Of a stretch of 64,000 nt of DNA, positions 1 to 8,034 are shown one piece after another. The position numbers and the translations under genes were made by a program. The notes under the pieces are model-generated. The model was given only the letters and a program-made list of their open reading frames with translations, did not search any database and was not told the DNA's origin. The DNA comes from Butyricimonas faecalis (lineage in GTDB: Bacteria; Bacteroidota; Bacteroidia; Bacteroidales; Marinifilaceae): positions 1,302,001-1,366,000 of the forward strand of contig NZ_CP032819.1 of the NCBI RefSeq assembly GCF_003991565.1, written 5' to 3'. Within the stretch, counting starts at the first letter, position 1. Each line of letters starts with the position of its first letter.

Positions 1-761
1 GTCCGCCGCCCGGCTTCGTCGTTGTCAAGGTGGCACCGCACCGTTCCGTAGCCGTCCAGATGCCGGTACGCCCTCGCCACATTGGACACCGAGTTGAGGA
101 CAAGGTGGTCCTCCCCGCCGCCGATGCCTAATGCACGGGCGGAAAGGTAGTCCACGAAGCCCTCGTACACGTTGCAAACGGCAGAGCCTGACGGCAGCAG
201 GGTGACGTCCTTTGGCGGCACACAGCCCTTGAAGAACGGGTTGCGTATCTCGTAGCCGCCACCGCAGTTGCCGAAAGCCACGGCGAAATACCGTTTCCCG
301 TGCGTGGAGTAGCGCATCTCCTTGCAGTTCGCGATGGCTATGGCGGACGGTATGCCCCTTTCTTGCAGGTAATGGAGTAACGCCCGGCTCTGCAAGGGCA
401 GCACTTCCACGTCCTCGAAGCTGTGTCCGGCTGGTTGCCGCACTTCGGGGGTGCGGCGTTGCTCATAGTCCTGCAACGGCATGTCCGCCACCTCCGCCAC
501 ATACCTCGCCTGTGTGAGGAAGTCGCCGCTTTGGATGAACTCCCCCGCAAGGGCGAAGATGTTACCGCCCTTGCCCTCGCCAAAATCAAACCAGAGGTTC
601 TTTTCCGGGTTTACCTTGAAGGAAGGCGTGTGTTCCTCCCGGTACGGCGACCTGTACCAGATGGCGTTGGCACGTCTTTGCACGGGATGATGCCCCAGCC
701 GTGCAAGGAAGTCCTCCAGCGGATAGCGTTTCATCGCTTCTATATCCATATAGGCGCACAT
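1..761 (-). CDS. traP: TraP, DNA primase (3' part outside window)
   Basis: Primase-like protein of the conjugation operon, expected to prime or repair the transferred strand in the recipient. Translation from the ATG at 761 gives a CHC2-like N-terminus (SPYREEHTPSFKV) in which the zinc cysteines of classical primases are absent, then a Toprim-like region (VYEGFVDYLS, then HLDNDEAGRR). The gene runs off the left edge, so roughly 250 residues are visible. The start directly follows the traO stop (TGAATG). A second in-frame ATG at 749 is possible. It was missed as an ordinary ORF only because no stop lies in the window. Identity rests on these motifs and on its place after traO. Confidence 0.8.
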   Translation of the reverse strand, partial: MCAYMDIEAMKRYPLEDFLARLGHHPVQRRANAIWYRSPYREEHTPSFKVNPEKNLWFDFGEGKGGNIFALAGEFIQSGDFLTQARYVAEVADMPLQDYEQRRTPEVRQPAGHSFEDVEVLPLQSRALLHYLQERGIPSAIAIANCKEMRYSTHGKRYFAVAFGNCGGGYEIRNPFFKGCVPPKDVTLLPSGSAVCNVYEGFVDYLSARALGIGGGEDHLVLNSVSNVARAYRHLDGYGTVRCHLDNDEAGRR

Positions 762-1319
762 TCAGTTGATGATGAACTTCACGCCTATCCCGTATTCCGT
801 GTGGCACACGCCCATGCTGCCGCCCCACAGGAAGCGTTCACGCAGCGAGGCCGTCAGCGCAATGAAGTCCACGAGGTACAGCTCCATTTCCAGCGTGGCG
901 GCGCAGCCATAGACAAAGGCGTCCTTGTTGTTCAGCCTCGCCCCGTCGTACAGCGTCTTTCCGCCCCAGTTCACCGTCTCGTACCCGGCAAGGGCTGACG
1001 CGCCAGCGTAGAAGAACACCACCTTTTTCGCGTCCGAGAGGAAGTTGTAGTAGTAACCGCCCTCCGCCGTGAACTGTGCCGCAGGGATGGTCGTACTCCG
1101 GTATCCGTGGCTGGTTTTCAGGTATTCCAGCCCGTACACCCACTTGTTCCCACCTTTCGCGTAGCTCGAAAGCATGGCTCCCAGCACATAGCCGTCCGCC
1201 TCGTTCAGCCCGGCTCTCAACTCGATGCCCCGCATCTTCGGCAGGCACCGTTGGGCTTCCGCCCGTCCTGCCAGGAGGACGAACAGAAGCGTTACAATAA
1301 ACAGTACCTTTCCTTTCAT
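762..1319 (-). CDS. traO: TraO conjugal transfer protein
   Basis: Protein of 185 residues with an N-terminal signal peptide (hydrophobic VLFIVTLLFVLLAG, then AEAQ), so it is exported; the rest looks like an outer-membrane or periplasmic beta-rich protein. TraO of CTnDOT-type elements has this size and lies between traN and traP, as here. Its start overlaps the traN stop by four bases (ATGA), which suggests translational coupling. The molecular function of TraO is not established; a role in the mating-pore outer-membrane part is an inference. Confidence 0.85.
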   Translation of the reverse strand: MKGKVLFIVTLLFVLLAGRAEAQRCLPKMRGIELRAGLNEADGYVLGAMLSSYAKGGNKWVYGLEYLKTSHGYRSTTIPAAQFTAEGGYYYNFLSDAKKVVFFYAGASALAGYETVNWGGKTLYDGARLNNKDAFVYGCAATLEMELYLVDFIALTASLRERFLWGGSMGVCHTEYGIGVKFIIN

Positions 1320-2314
1320 CGCACGCGCAGTTCGTTGATGGTTTCAGCCTGTACCAAGTCCTCGTTCTCCACGGTAAACGTCTGGTGGCGTCCGCCGTCC
1401 TTCTCGTTCATCTCCACCACGAGCTGCTTGCCGTCGGGGATGGTGAACTTCGGAAGGCAGAACACCGTGCGTTCGGACCGCTTCCCGGCTACACGGACGG
1501 CGTAGTTGTAGGCGCGGAGCGGGAACAGCACCTGTTCCTGCATGGCGGTACGCTTCGCCACCTTCTTGTCCACAATCTTGAACGTGATGTAGTCCACGTC
1601 AAACGGCACATTGCTTTGGTTCTTTATCTCCGTGTAGAAATACAGCAGGTCATTGTGGACATAAATCCCTTTCAGCAGGTACTGGATGCCGAAACGCTTG
1701 CAGCCGATGTGCTTCACCTTGCGCTTGTCCTCCTTGTGCAGCGACTTCATGATGAGGTGTACCAGCATCGGGCTTTCGCTGCCCAGTTCCTTCAGGTAGA
1801 TTTCCTGCGCGTTGTTCGGTCGGTTCACCGTGCTGCCGTCGTGGATAAAGTCCTTCATTTCCACGTTCAGGATAAGCGGCTCATCGGCGTATTTCACATT
1901 AAATGTGTAAAATGACCCGTCCTCCGTGATGACGCTCATGTTCGTCTCGTTGCGGAAATTCTTGACCGTCGCCTTCACACGGATGACGTTCTCCGCACCG
2001 TCCGCCTTGCCCGCTATCAGGTTGGGCGAACCCAAGTCCACGTAGCGCACCGCCGCCGGAAACAGGATGTGGACGGTCTTGTCATACGTGACTTCCAAGC
2101 CGTGCGGCGGTATCATGCGGTCGAACATCAGCTTTTTCGTCAGACCGTGGTACAGGTCGCCGTCCTCCTCCGTCTGCGGATAGACGTCCTTCACCAGTTC
2201 CAGCCCGTCCTCCTTGGCGGTGGCAGTGCTGTCGTTCGTCACTCCCTGCGCGTAGCTCGCACAGGCGATGCCCATCAGCAGGGCAAACATTGTCATTACT
2301 TTCTTGATACTCAT
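1316..2314 (-). CDS. traN: TraN conjugal transfer protein (VirB9-like role)
   Basis: A 332-residue secreted protein: signal peptide at residues 1-22 (ending CASYAQG), then a region beginning IPPHGLEVTYDKTVHILFP, typical of Bacteroides TraN (DUF4138). TraN is thought to be the VirB9-like component that joins TraM and TraO in the envelope-spanning channel. The start is ATG at 2314, seven bases after a CCACTAAATCCA motif that recurs before other start codons in this element. It sits 79 bases after the traM stop. Confidence 0.88.
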   Translation of the reverse strand: MSIKKVMTMFALLMGIACASYAQGVTNDSTATAKEDGLELVKDVYPQTEEDGDLYHGLTKKLMFDRMIPPHGLEVTYDKTVHILFPAAVRYVDLGSPNLIAGKADGAENVIRVKATVKNFRNETNMSVITEDGSFYTFNVKYADEPLILNVEMKDFIHDGSTVNRPNNAQEIYLKELGSESPMLVHLIMKSLHKEDKRKVKHIGCKRFGIQYLLKGIYVHNDLLYFYTEIKNQSNVPFDVDYITFKIVDKKVAKRTAMQEQVLFPLRAYNYAVRVAGKRSERTVFCLPKFTIPDGKQLVVEMNEKDGGRHQTFTVENEDLVQAETINELRVR

Positions 2315-2321
2315 TTTACGT

Positions 2322-2333
2322 TGGATTTAGTGG
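2322..2333 (-). promoter_or_regulatory. CCACTAAATCCA leader motif, copy 1 (traN)
   Basis: Read on the minus strand, CCACTAAATCCA ends 7 bases before the traN ATG. The same 12-mer lies 7-8 bases before traI, mobA and the DUF1896 gene. Function unknown; the spacing fits a translation-initiation or leader element. Confidence 0.55.
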
Positions 2334-2393
2334 TAAATAAAAATTAGTTTGTTGATTATTTTTTCTTTTTTTGCCTTTATGTTTTTGGACTGT

Positions 2394-3728
2394 TCATTCC
2401 TTTTCTTGGTAGAGCAATACCCTGTACCCTGACTTCAGATGTACCTTGACCGTGCGCATCCTTTTCGAGATGTACTGCGAGATGCCCTGTATCGCCCCTC
2501 GCCCCAAGTCGGAGGCGAGCTGCGCCCCCGCGTCGGTCGATATGTTGATGCTGCTTCCGAGCGAGCTGCCCATGTTCGCCCCGATTTCCTTTGCCGCGTC
2601 TATCTCCATCGAGCCGGGTATGAAGATGCCCGCCTGCCCGTCGCTGTCGTACACCTCCAGTTCTACCGGGATGATGTTTCCCCCGTGTTCCAGCGAGGTG
2701 ATGCCGATGCCGAGCCTTTCGCCCTGCAACCGTGCCGCGCCCACAAGGAGCGTGTTCCGGGGGATGACGCGCCCCGACACGCGCATCGGCTCCAGCAGCC
2801 GGAGCTTCACCGTCTGCCCGTCCGTCAGCGTCTGGTCGCCCTGCACACAGGCGGCGATGGTGTTCTTCCCCGTCGTTTCCTCCGCACCGATGGCGGTGTG
2901 GAAGCCGTAGTTGCGTTCCCCCGAATAGTCCGCGATGAACGCCGAGTCTGTCATGGGCTGCGGCAGGGCGGACACCACCGTCCGCCTTACATCGCTTACG
3001 GGTTCTGCCTTCATGCTCTTTTCGCCTGTACTCACAGAACCTCCCGTTTCATCGGGCTGTGCGGCTTGTCCGGCATTGTTGTCATTCTGGTACTTCGCCG
3101 CCAGCTCATAGGACTTTTCCAACAGGGCGACCTGTTCCTCCATCGTGGAAGGCTTGCTATCCTGCGCCACCAGCATGGCTTCCAGTTCGTCGATGCGCTC
3201 CCGGAGTTCCTCCTTTTCCGTGTCCTCCTTCGGCGGCTCGTAGAACGTGCCCAGCGAGGTGTTCAGCCGTTGGTAGGCGGCAGCGGAAGTGCGGATGCCC
3301 GCCTGTCTTTCGTCCGCCGTTTCCCCGTCGGTCGTTTCCGTCCGTGTCAGGCGGTAATCGTCCGAAGTGTCGGCATCGTCCGTTGGCGTGTCACCGTCGC
3401 TGTCGTTCCAGAACGCGGAGAGGTCGCCCACCATGCCCCGGCGTTCCTTCCGCTTGTTTTCCAAATCCTGCTGCTCGTAGGCTTTCGCCTTGTCCCCGAT
3501 GATTTTGGAGTCTTCGGGCATGGGCATGTCCGTGTTGAATCCCTGTCCCTGCCGTTCTTTCTCCTTGTCCTCGGAGGACGGCGCGAAGATGAGCCACATA
3601 CACCCGGCGAACAGCAGCACCATCAGCGGATAGACCAGCATCTTCTGCCTTTGCTGACGCTGTTGTTCCGTCAGCGGCTTTTTCTCTTTTGTTCTTGATT
3701 CATTCTTCTGTTCTTTTGTTTCCATCAT
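2394..3728 (-). CDS. traM: TraM conjugal transfer protein (VirB10-like)
   Basis: A 444-residue protein with a charged cytoplasmic N-terminus, one membrane segment at about residues 31-49 (MLVYPLMVLLFAGCMWLIF), a long low-complexity acidic/coiled linker and a conserved C-terminal domain (about 290-440). This is the layout of Bacteroides TraM, the VirB10-like scaffold linking inner and outer membranes. The annotated start has two adjacent Met codons. The upstream gene is the unusual 362-residue ORF rather than traL. Confidence 0.9.
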   Translation of the reverse strand: MMETKEQKNESRTKEKKPLTEQQRQQRQKMLVYPLMVLLFAGCMWLIFAPSSEDKEKERQGQGFNTDMPMPEDSKIIGDKAKAYEQQDLENKRKERRGMVGDLSAFWNDSDGDTPTDDADTSDDYRLTRTETTDGETADERQAGIRTSAAAYQRLNTSLGTFYEPPKEDTEKEELRERIDELEAMLVAQDSKPSTMEEQVALLEKSYELAAKYQNDNNAGQAAQPDETGGSVSTGEKSMKAEPVSDVRRTVVSALPQPMTDSAFIADYSGERNYGFHTAIGAEETTGKNTIAACVQGDQTLTDGQTVKLRLLEPMRVSGRVIPRNTLLVGAARLQGERLGIGITSLEHGGNIIPVELEVYDSDGQAGIFIPGSMEIDAAKEIGANMGSSLGSSINISTDAGAQLASDLGRGAIQGISQYISKRMRTVKVHLKSGYRVLLYQEKE

Positions 3729-3744
3729 CAGTTCAATTAGCTTG

Positions 3745-4833
3745 TCAAAGTCTGATTTTTATACCTTTATTCTCTTTGCTTACCTGATTCTGTAAGCGAA
3801 TGGGCATTTTATGCGTACCCAAAGAAGCCGGATGGAGCTTTGGTTTGTTTTTATCCGGAAACAACCTGTGTTCCAAGCGTTCCAATCCTATCCGGGACTG
3901 TTCTTTGATGATGCGGTTATGATGCCCTACCATATGCTTGGGATAAGTATCGTCTCCCATGTCACAACGGATAATGTAATCCATCAACGCATCGCTTATT
4001 TTTCCGAATGATTCCGCCAACCCATACTTGACCAACAGAGGTTTCGGAATTTTTGTCTGCCCGTCCCATCCCTTTTGAGAGAGTCCATGAAGCACCATCC
4101 GTTCCCGGTGCAGGGCTTTCCGATAGTCGTCCGGGAACTTGCCCTGCACTTTCTGCTCGTACAAATCGGAGGCACTGCGCATAATCCGTCCTTTTTCCTC
4201 CTGGATGGCCGCATCGATGGAGTCCGCCGACCAGTGATTGTCCGCACGCATTTCCTTGGCCCGTTCCCATTCGAGGTCCTCTATCTTTTGGTACATATCC
4301 ATCAGACCATGCCTGATGGCGGTCAGGTCTCCCGGATATTCCCCATGCAGGGCAAGCCGCTTCAAGTAGTCGAGTTCCTCGTCCTTCATGCAATACCCTA
4401 CCAGCTTATGGGCGGTAGCCACTTCTTCCGGATTGGGCAGAGGACATAGGGTATGGCTTTTACCCGTATGGGCACTACAAAGCAGCGTGTACATGGCATT
4501 CAGTTTTTGGGGAAGTGTTTCATTCCCCATTTTCAATCCGGACAACAACCAGACCTGCTGTTTGCCCCAATCGGTTTGTTGCAGTACATCCATAACCTTG
4601 TGCCAGCCGCTGCGTTCCGTCTGGTCCAGATTCCGGAAGAAACGGTAATCCCAGAGTATTTTTGCCTGCTCTTCCGTAATTGCCGGGCGATGCCCGTTCC
4701 TTACGATGGAATCGGCAATGGCATTGTAATCCAAGCGAAGCACCTGATGGCAGAACTTCAAGGTCGGTTTCCATCGGAATCCGGCATCCTGCAAGTTTTC
4801 CATCTTTTCCCATATCCAATCTGATAATTTCAT
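3745..4833 (-). CDS. Unrecognised 362-residue protein inserted between traL and traM
   Basis: I do not recognise this protein. It is soluble, rich in Trp, His and charged residues, with no signal peptide or membrane segment and no obvious catalytic motif. The N-terminus begins MKLSDWIWEKMENLQDAGFRW, and the middle has predicted helices (EEELDYLKRLALHGE, KIEDLEWERAKEMRADNHW). Its ATG overlaps the traL stop (4830-4833, ATGA), so it is translationally coupled to the tra operon. traM follows 16 bases later. CTnDOT-type operons normally go traL directly to traM, so this is an accessory insertion that kept the operon reading. Possible roles (entry exclusion, regulation, anti-defence) are guesses. 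Confidence 0.75.
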   Translation of the reverse strand: MKLSDWIWEKMENLQDAGFRWKPTLKFCHQVLRLDYNAIADSIVRNGHRPAITEEQAKILWDYRFFRNLDQTERSGWHKVMDVLQQTDWGKQQVWLLSGLKMGNETLPQKLNAMYTLLCSAHTGKSHTLCPLPNPEEVATAHKLVGYCMKDEELDYLKRLALHGEYPGDLTAIRHGLMDMYQKIEDLEWERAKEMRADNHWSADSIDAAIQEEKGRIMRSASDLYEQKVQGKFPDDYRKALHRERMVLHGLSQKGWDGQTKIPKPLLVKYGLAESFGKISDALMDYIIRCDMGDDTYPKHMVGHHNRIIKEQSRIGLERLEHRLFPDKNKPKLHPASLGTHKMPIRLQNQVSKENKGIKIRL

Positions 4834-5096
4834 TGTGGATTCAAATTTGAGTGATACACCTTATTATATATTTCTAACTTCTCGATGTGCCGTATCTCCA
4901 ATGCCTCTTCCCCTTTGCCGAAGCCGATGATTGCGGCGGCAGTCATGTAGAGACAGAGCGAGGCGAACACGGCAAATGCCGCAAGGACTATCCTAAGCCG
5001 TGCTTTGGGCGGCAGGGCGTCCAGCCTATTGCGTAACCAACCTTTCAGCCCGGTGGTCCACTTTTCAATGAGATTTTTCATCTTTCCCATACGCAT
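4830..5096 (-). CDS. traL: TraL conjugal transfer protein
   Basis: A short 88-residue membrane protein with one hydrophobic segment at about residues 33-53 (VLAAFAVFASLCLYMTAAAIIGF) preceded by a basic stretch. Size and position between traK and the TraM block match TraL of Bacteroides conjugative transposons. The start ATG overlaps the traK stop (TAATG). Methionines at positions 3 and 6 could also serve as starts. Confidence 0.8.
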   Translation of the reverse strand: MRMGKMKNLIEKWTTGLKGWLRNRLDALPPKARLRIVLAAFAVFASLCLYMTAAAIIGFGKGEEALEIRHIEKLEIYNKVYHSNLNPQ

Positions 5097-5719
5097 TATC
5101 TTTCAATCGTCCGGATGTCCTTGTTCTCCAATACCGTGAAGCCCTCGATGGTGAAGCCGTTTGGGTTGTCGTCCGAGCGGCTCGCGTTGAGCAGGCGGCA
5201 GGCGGTTACTAATGTCCGTTCCGTCACGTTGCTCTCGCGGATAATCATCTGACGGGCGTATGTCCGCGCCTCGTAGGGATAGCGGTCGAAATTGCACACC
5301 ACGCTGTCCACCTGCAACACTTGGTTGATGTTCCCGGCGATGATGCGGTTGTAGAAGCCCTTTTCGGCGAAGTCGGCGTAATAGTTGTACGCGCTCTTGT
5401 CTGCCAAGAGCAGGGCGCGTTTCACGTTGTGCTCTATCGCGCTTTTCTCCGGCGAGAGGGTGAAAAACAGTTCGTGGAAGCGGCGCACGTGTTCCCTGGC
5501 TTCCGCCGGGCGGTTCTGCGACAGGTCCTGCGAGAGCGCGAGCATAAGACTCTTGCCTCCATCGAGGACGTATATCTTCTGCCGTTGCGCCTCGGCGAAG
5601 CGGAAGGCGCACACCACCGAGCAGACCACCACGAGGGCGCAGGCCGCCGTATAGACGATGCCGAACAGACGTATCTGCCGGAAACTCGTCTCGATGTTCT
5701 TGAGTGATTTGAATTCCAT
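5096..5719 (-). CDS. traK: TraK conjugal transfer protein (VirB8-like role)
   Basis: A 207-residue protein with a short cytoplasmic N-terminus, one membrane segment at about residues 20-42 (IVYTAACALVVVCSVVCAF) and a periplasmic domain of about 160 residues. It starts EFKSLKNIETSFRQIRLFG, a signature of Bacteroidetes TraK. It is thought to be the inner-membrane VirB8-like assembly factor. The next gene, traL, overlaps its stop codon. Confidence 0.92.
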   Translation of the reverse strand: MEFKSLKNIETSFRQIRLFGIVYTAACALVVVCSVVCAFRFAEAQRQKIYVLDGGKSLMLALSQDLSQNRPAEAREHVRRFHELFFTLSPEKSAIEHNVKRALLLADKSAYNYYADFAEKGFYNRIIAGNINQVLQVDSVVCNFDRYPYEARTYARQMIIRESNVTERTLVTACRLLNASRSDDNPNGFTIEGFTVLENKDIRTIER

Positions 5720-5800
5720 TTTCTTCTTTTCGTCTTTTAATTGTTCAATAATCCGTTTTTAAGGGTCGGGCAACTCACGGAAACGGATTGTCCGGAATGC

Positions 5801-6826
5801 CTATCTTCGGAACAGCTTTCCCGCCGTTCCCTTGATGAGCTTGCCCGCGCGGCCTGCCACGTTTCCTGCGGCGGCTCCCGCCACGCTGCCGCCCAAAGCC
5901 CCGGCGGTGTTGATGTTCTTGTTGTAGCTGCCTATGCCGCCACCTGCTTGGATGATCCAGCCTGCCACCGTCGGGATGGTGAAGTAGCCCACGATGCCGA
6001 TGATGAGGAACACGATGTACACCCCGTTGCTCGCCTCCACCGAGAAGTTCGGGTCGGTCTGCATCGCTTGTATGTCGTTCTGCAACATCAGAATCTGTAT
6101 CTTCGCCAGTATGGTGCTGAACAAATCCGACACGGGAAGCCACAGGTAAATCTGTATGTAGCGGCTGAACCACGCCGAGAGCGTCGAGTGGAAGCCGTCC
6201 CATACGGCAAAGGCGAAGGCTACCGGTCCCAGGATGCTCAGCACCACGAGGAAGAACGTCCTGAGCGTGTCGATGATGAGCGCGGCTGCGGCGAACATCA
6301 GTTCCAGCAGTTCCCGGAACCAGTCACGCACCGTCTTCTTGATGTTGTACGCCGCCCGGTCCATGTACATCCCCGTCATCGTCACCAAGTCCGAGGGCGA
6401 CCAGCCCAGCTCGTCCAACTGGCGGTCAAATTCCTCATCACTGGCGAGGTAGGCGGTCTCCGGGTTGCGCATCATCGCCTCGTATTCCAGTTTGTCTTTC
6501 TGCTCCCGGTACTCGTTCATGTCGAAGGTCTGTTCTTCGAGGATGCCGTGTACGCCCTGCACGATGGGGCTTAACACGCTGTTCATCGTACCCAACACGA
6601 TGGTCGGGAAGAACAGGATGCACAAACCGAGCGCAAACGGGCGGAGCAGCGGGTACACGTCTATCGCCTCGGCGCGGGCGAGCGACTGCCACACGCGCAC
6701 CGCCACGTAGAACAACGCGCCCAGCCCGGCAAGCCCTTTCGCCACGCCCGTCATGTCCGCGCACAGCGGCATCATCTCGTCGTAGAGCGAAAGGAGTATC
6801 TGGTGAAGGTTGTCGAACTCTCCCAT
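5801..6826 (-). CDS. traJ: TraJ conjugal transfer protein (VirB6-like)
   Basis: A polytopic inner-membrane protein of 341 residues with about six or seven hydrophobic segments (for example LAGLGALFYVAVRVW, LGLCILFFPTIVLGTM, TFFLVVLSILGPVAFAFAV, VYIVFLIIGIVGYFTI). The C-terminus is Gly/Ala-rich and basic. This matches TraJ, the VirB6-like channel component. It starts four bases after the traI stop. Confidence 0.92.
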   Translation of the reverse strand: MGEFDNLHQILLSLYDEMMPLCADMTGVAKGLAGLGALFYVAVRVWQSLARAEAIDVYPLLRPFALGLCILFFPTIVLGTMNSVLSPIVQGVHGILEEQTFDMNEYREQKDKLEYEAMMRNPETAYLASDEEFDRQLDELGWSPSDLVTMTGMYMDRAAYNIKKTVRDWFRELLELMFAAAALIIDTLRTFFLVVLSILGPVAFAFAVWDGFHSTLSAWFSRYIQIYLWLPVSDLFSTILAKIQILMLQNDIQAMQTDPNFSVEASNGVYIVFLIIGIVGYFTIPTVAGWIIQAGGGIGSYNKNINTAGALGGSVAGAAAGNVAGRAGKLIKGTAGKLFRR

Positions 6827-6829
6827 AAC

Positions 6830-7468
6830 TTACCAGTATTTTTCGTTGGGGTTTCCGTAGAGTCCTATCACCCGGTCCATGTCGTTCTTCTTCCTTGCCC
6901 GGAGGTAGGACACCGATATGGTCTTGTTCGTGTAGTAGCGCACGAGGTTGCGGTAGTTCATCAGGCTGCGGTAGGCGTTGTCGATAATCGCCAGCCGTTC
7001 CGCGTCCGTGAGCGACATCCCCGTCACGTTCACCACGTTCTTCAGGTCTTGCAGCACGTCCGAACTCTCGTCTATCAGCATGGTGTAGCCCGACGATATG
7101 GCGGCAAGCTCTTCCGGCGTGTAGTTCTCATCAGAGAGCATCTTCTGGTAGTTATCCACATAGATTTCTGATATTTCCATCACCAACCCGATGCTTTTCG
7201 ACACCTTCACGCCGCCCTTCACCACGTCATGTACGGATTTCAGCGCGTCGTAATACTTCTTTCCCTGCTCAAACACTTTCTTGGTTTCCAAGAAGCCGTT
7301 GAGCGTGTTGGCTTTCGTGCCCGCCGTTTCCACCATCTCCTTGGCGGAGTTGATGATGCTCTGCGCGAGGTTCGTCGGGTCGGACACCACCCATTGGGCG
7401 TTTGCCGTGCCTGCACCTGCAAGGCACAGGCAGGCTGCCACCAATGGCATTTTCAGTTTTTGTCTCAT
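6830..7468 (-). CDS. traI: TraI conjugal transfer protein (DUF4141)
   Basis: A secreted protein of about 212 residues. The cleavable signal peptide (LKMPLVAACLCLAGAGTANAQW) and the following helical region (coiled-coil-like, with a YYTNKTISV motif near the end) are typical of Bacteroides TraI, a possible VirB5-like factor. I place the start at the ATG at 7468 rather than the in-frame GTG two codons upstream (7474), because a CCACTAAATCCA motif ends eight bases before the ATG, the spacing seen at other genes here. Confidence 0.88.
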   Translation of the reverse strand: MRQKLKMPLVAACLCLAGAGTANAQWVVSDPTNLAQSIINSAKEMVETAGTKANTLNGFLETKKVFEQGKKYYDALKSVHDVVKGGVKVSKSIGLVMEISEIYVDNYQKMLSDENYTPEELAAISSGYTMLIDESSDVLQDLKNVVNVTGMSLTDAERLAIIDNAYRSLMNYRNLVRYYTNKTISVSYLRARKKNDMDRVIGLYGNPNEKYW

Positions 7469-7476
7469 ATTCACAT

Positions 7477-7488
7477 TGGATTTAGTGG
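7477..7488 (-). promoter_or_regulatory. CCACTAAATCCA leader motif, copy 2 (traI)
   Basis: Exact 12-mer on the minus strand ending 8 bases before the traI ATG at 7468. Confidence 0.55.
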
Positions 7489-7495
7489 TACATTC

Positions 7496-7909
7496 TTATT
7501 GTTCTTTCTTCTTTTCGCCATTGGCTGTTTCATCCGTGTTCACCCGGATATAGTCGCCGTTAGGCGAAAAGGACAGGATGTCCGTTTCCTCGTTGTATGC
7601 CACGTCGATGCGGAAGCCCGTGTTCAGGTAGAGGTTACCGTCCGCCTCCCTTTGCAGCAGGTAGGTCTCCGGCTTCAGTTTCCGGTGGACGCCCGCCCTG
7701 CGGAACAGCGTCACCTTGTAAAGTGCGCCCTCCTTGTACACCAATATGTCGGGCTTGCCCTCCACGCTCTGCCAGTTGCCGCAAATCTTCTCGCGGATGT
7801 CTTCGTTTTCTTTCATTACCGTCTCGCAGGCTTGCAGCATCAGCGACGCCAAGCCTATCAGACCGCCGCAAAGCAGCAGCCGTTGTGTCTTTGTCAGTTC
7901 AATGTTCAT
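7496..7909 (-). CDS. DUF3876-type lipoprotein in the TraH position
   Basis: A protein of about 137 residues starting MNIELTKTQRLLL. It has a lipoprotein-type signal ending LASLMLQACETV, so Cys at about residue 28 would be lipidated. The C-terminal part is a small beta-rich domain (WQSVEGKPDILVYKEGALYKVTLF) seen in the DUF3876 family. Its place between traG and traI is where CTnDOT carries traH. The longer reading starting at 7957 would put a basic, non-signal segment in front, so I prefer the ATG at 7909. Confidence 0.7.
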   Translation of the reverse strand: MNIELTKTQRLLLCGGLIGLASLMLQACETVMKENEDIREKICGNWQSVEGKPDILVYKEGALYKVTLFRRAGVHRKLKPETYLLQREADGNLYLNTGFRIDVAYNEETDILSFSPNGDYIRVNTDETANGEKKKEQ

Positions 7910-7970
7910 AATCTTCAATTCTTGTTTTTTTGTTGATAAAATGTGTCTTGACCTCATACGCCGTTTGATA

Positions 7971-7994
7971 CACCCTTATATGCCGTATAAGGTG
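7971..7994. repeat. Short inverted repeat between traG and the DUF3876 gene
   Basis: CACCCTTATA and TATAAGGTG form a hairpin around TGCCG, flanked by near-inverted ACGCCGTTTGA and TCAAACGCCGT. It lies in the 125-base gap after the traG stop and may act in mRNA processing or attenuation. Confidence 0.4.
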
Positions 7995-8034
7995 GCCTCA
8001 AACGCCGTCTGTGGTCGGGTGATGTTTCCATCGG

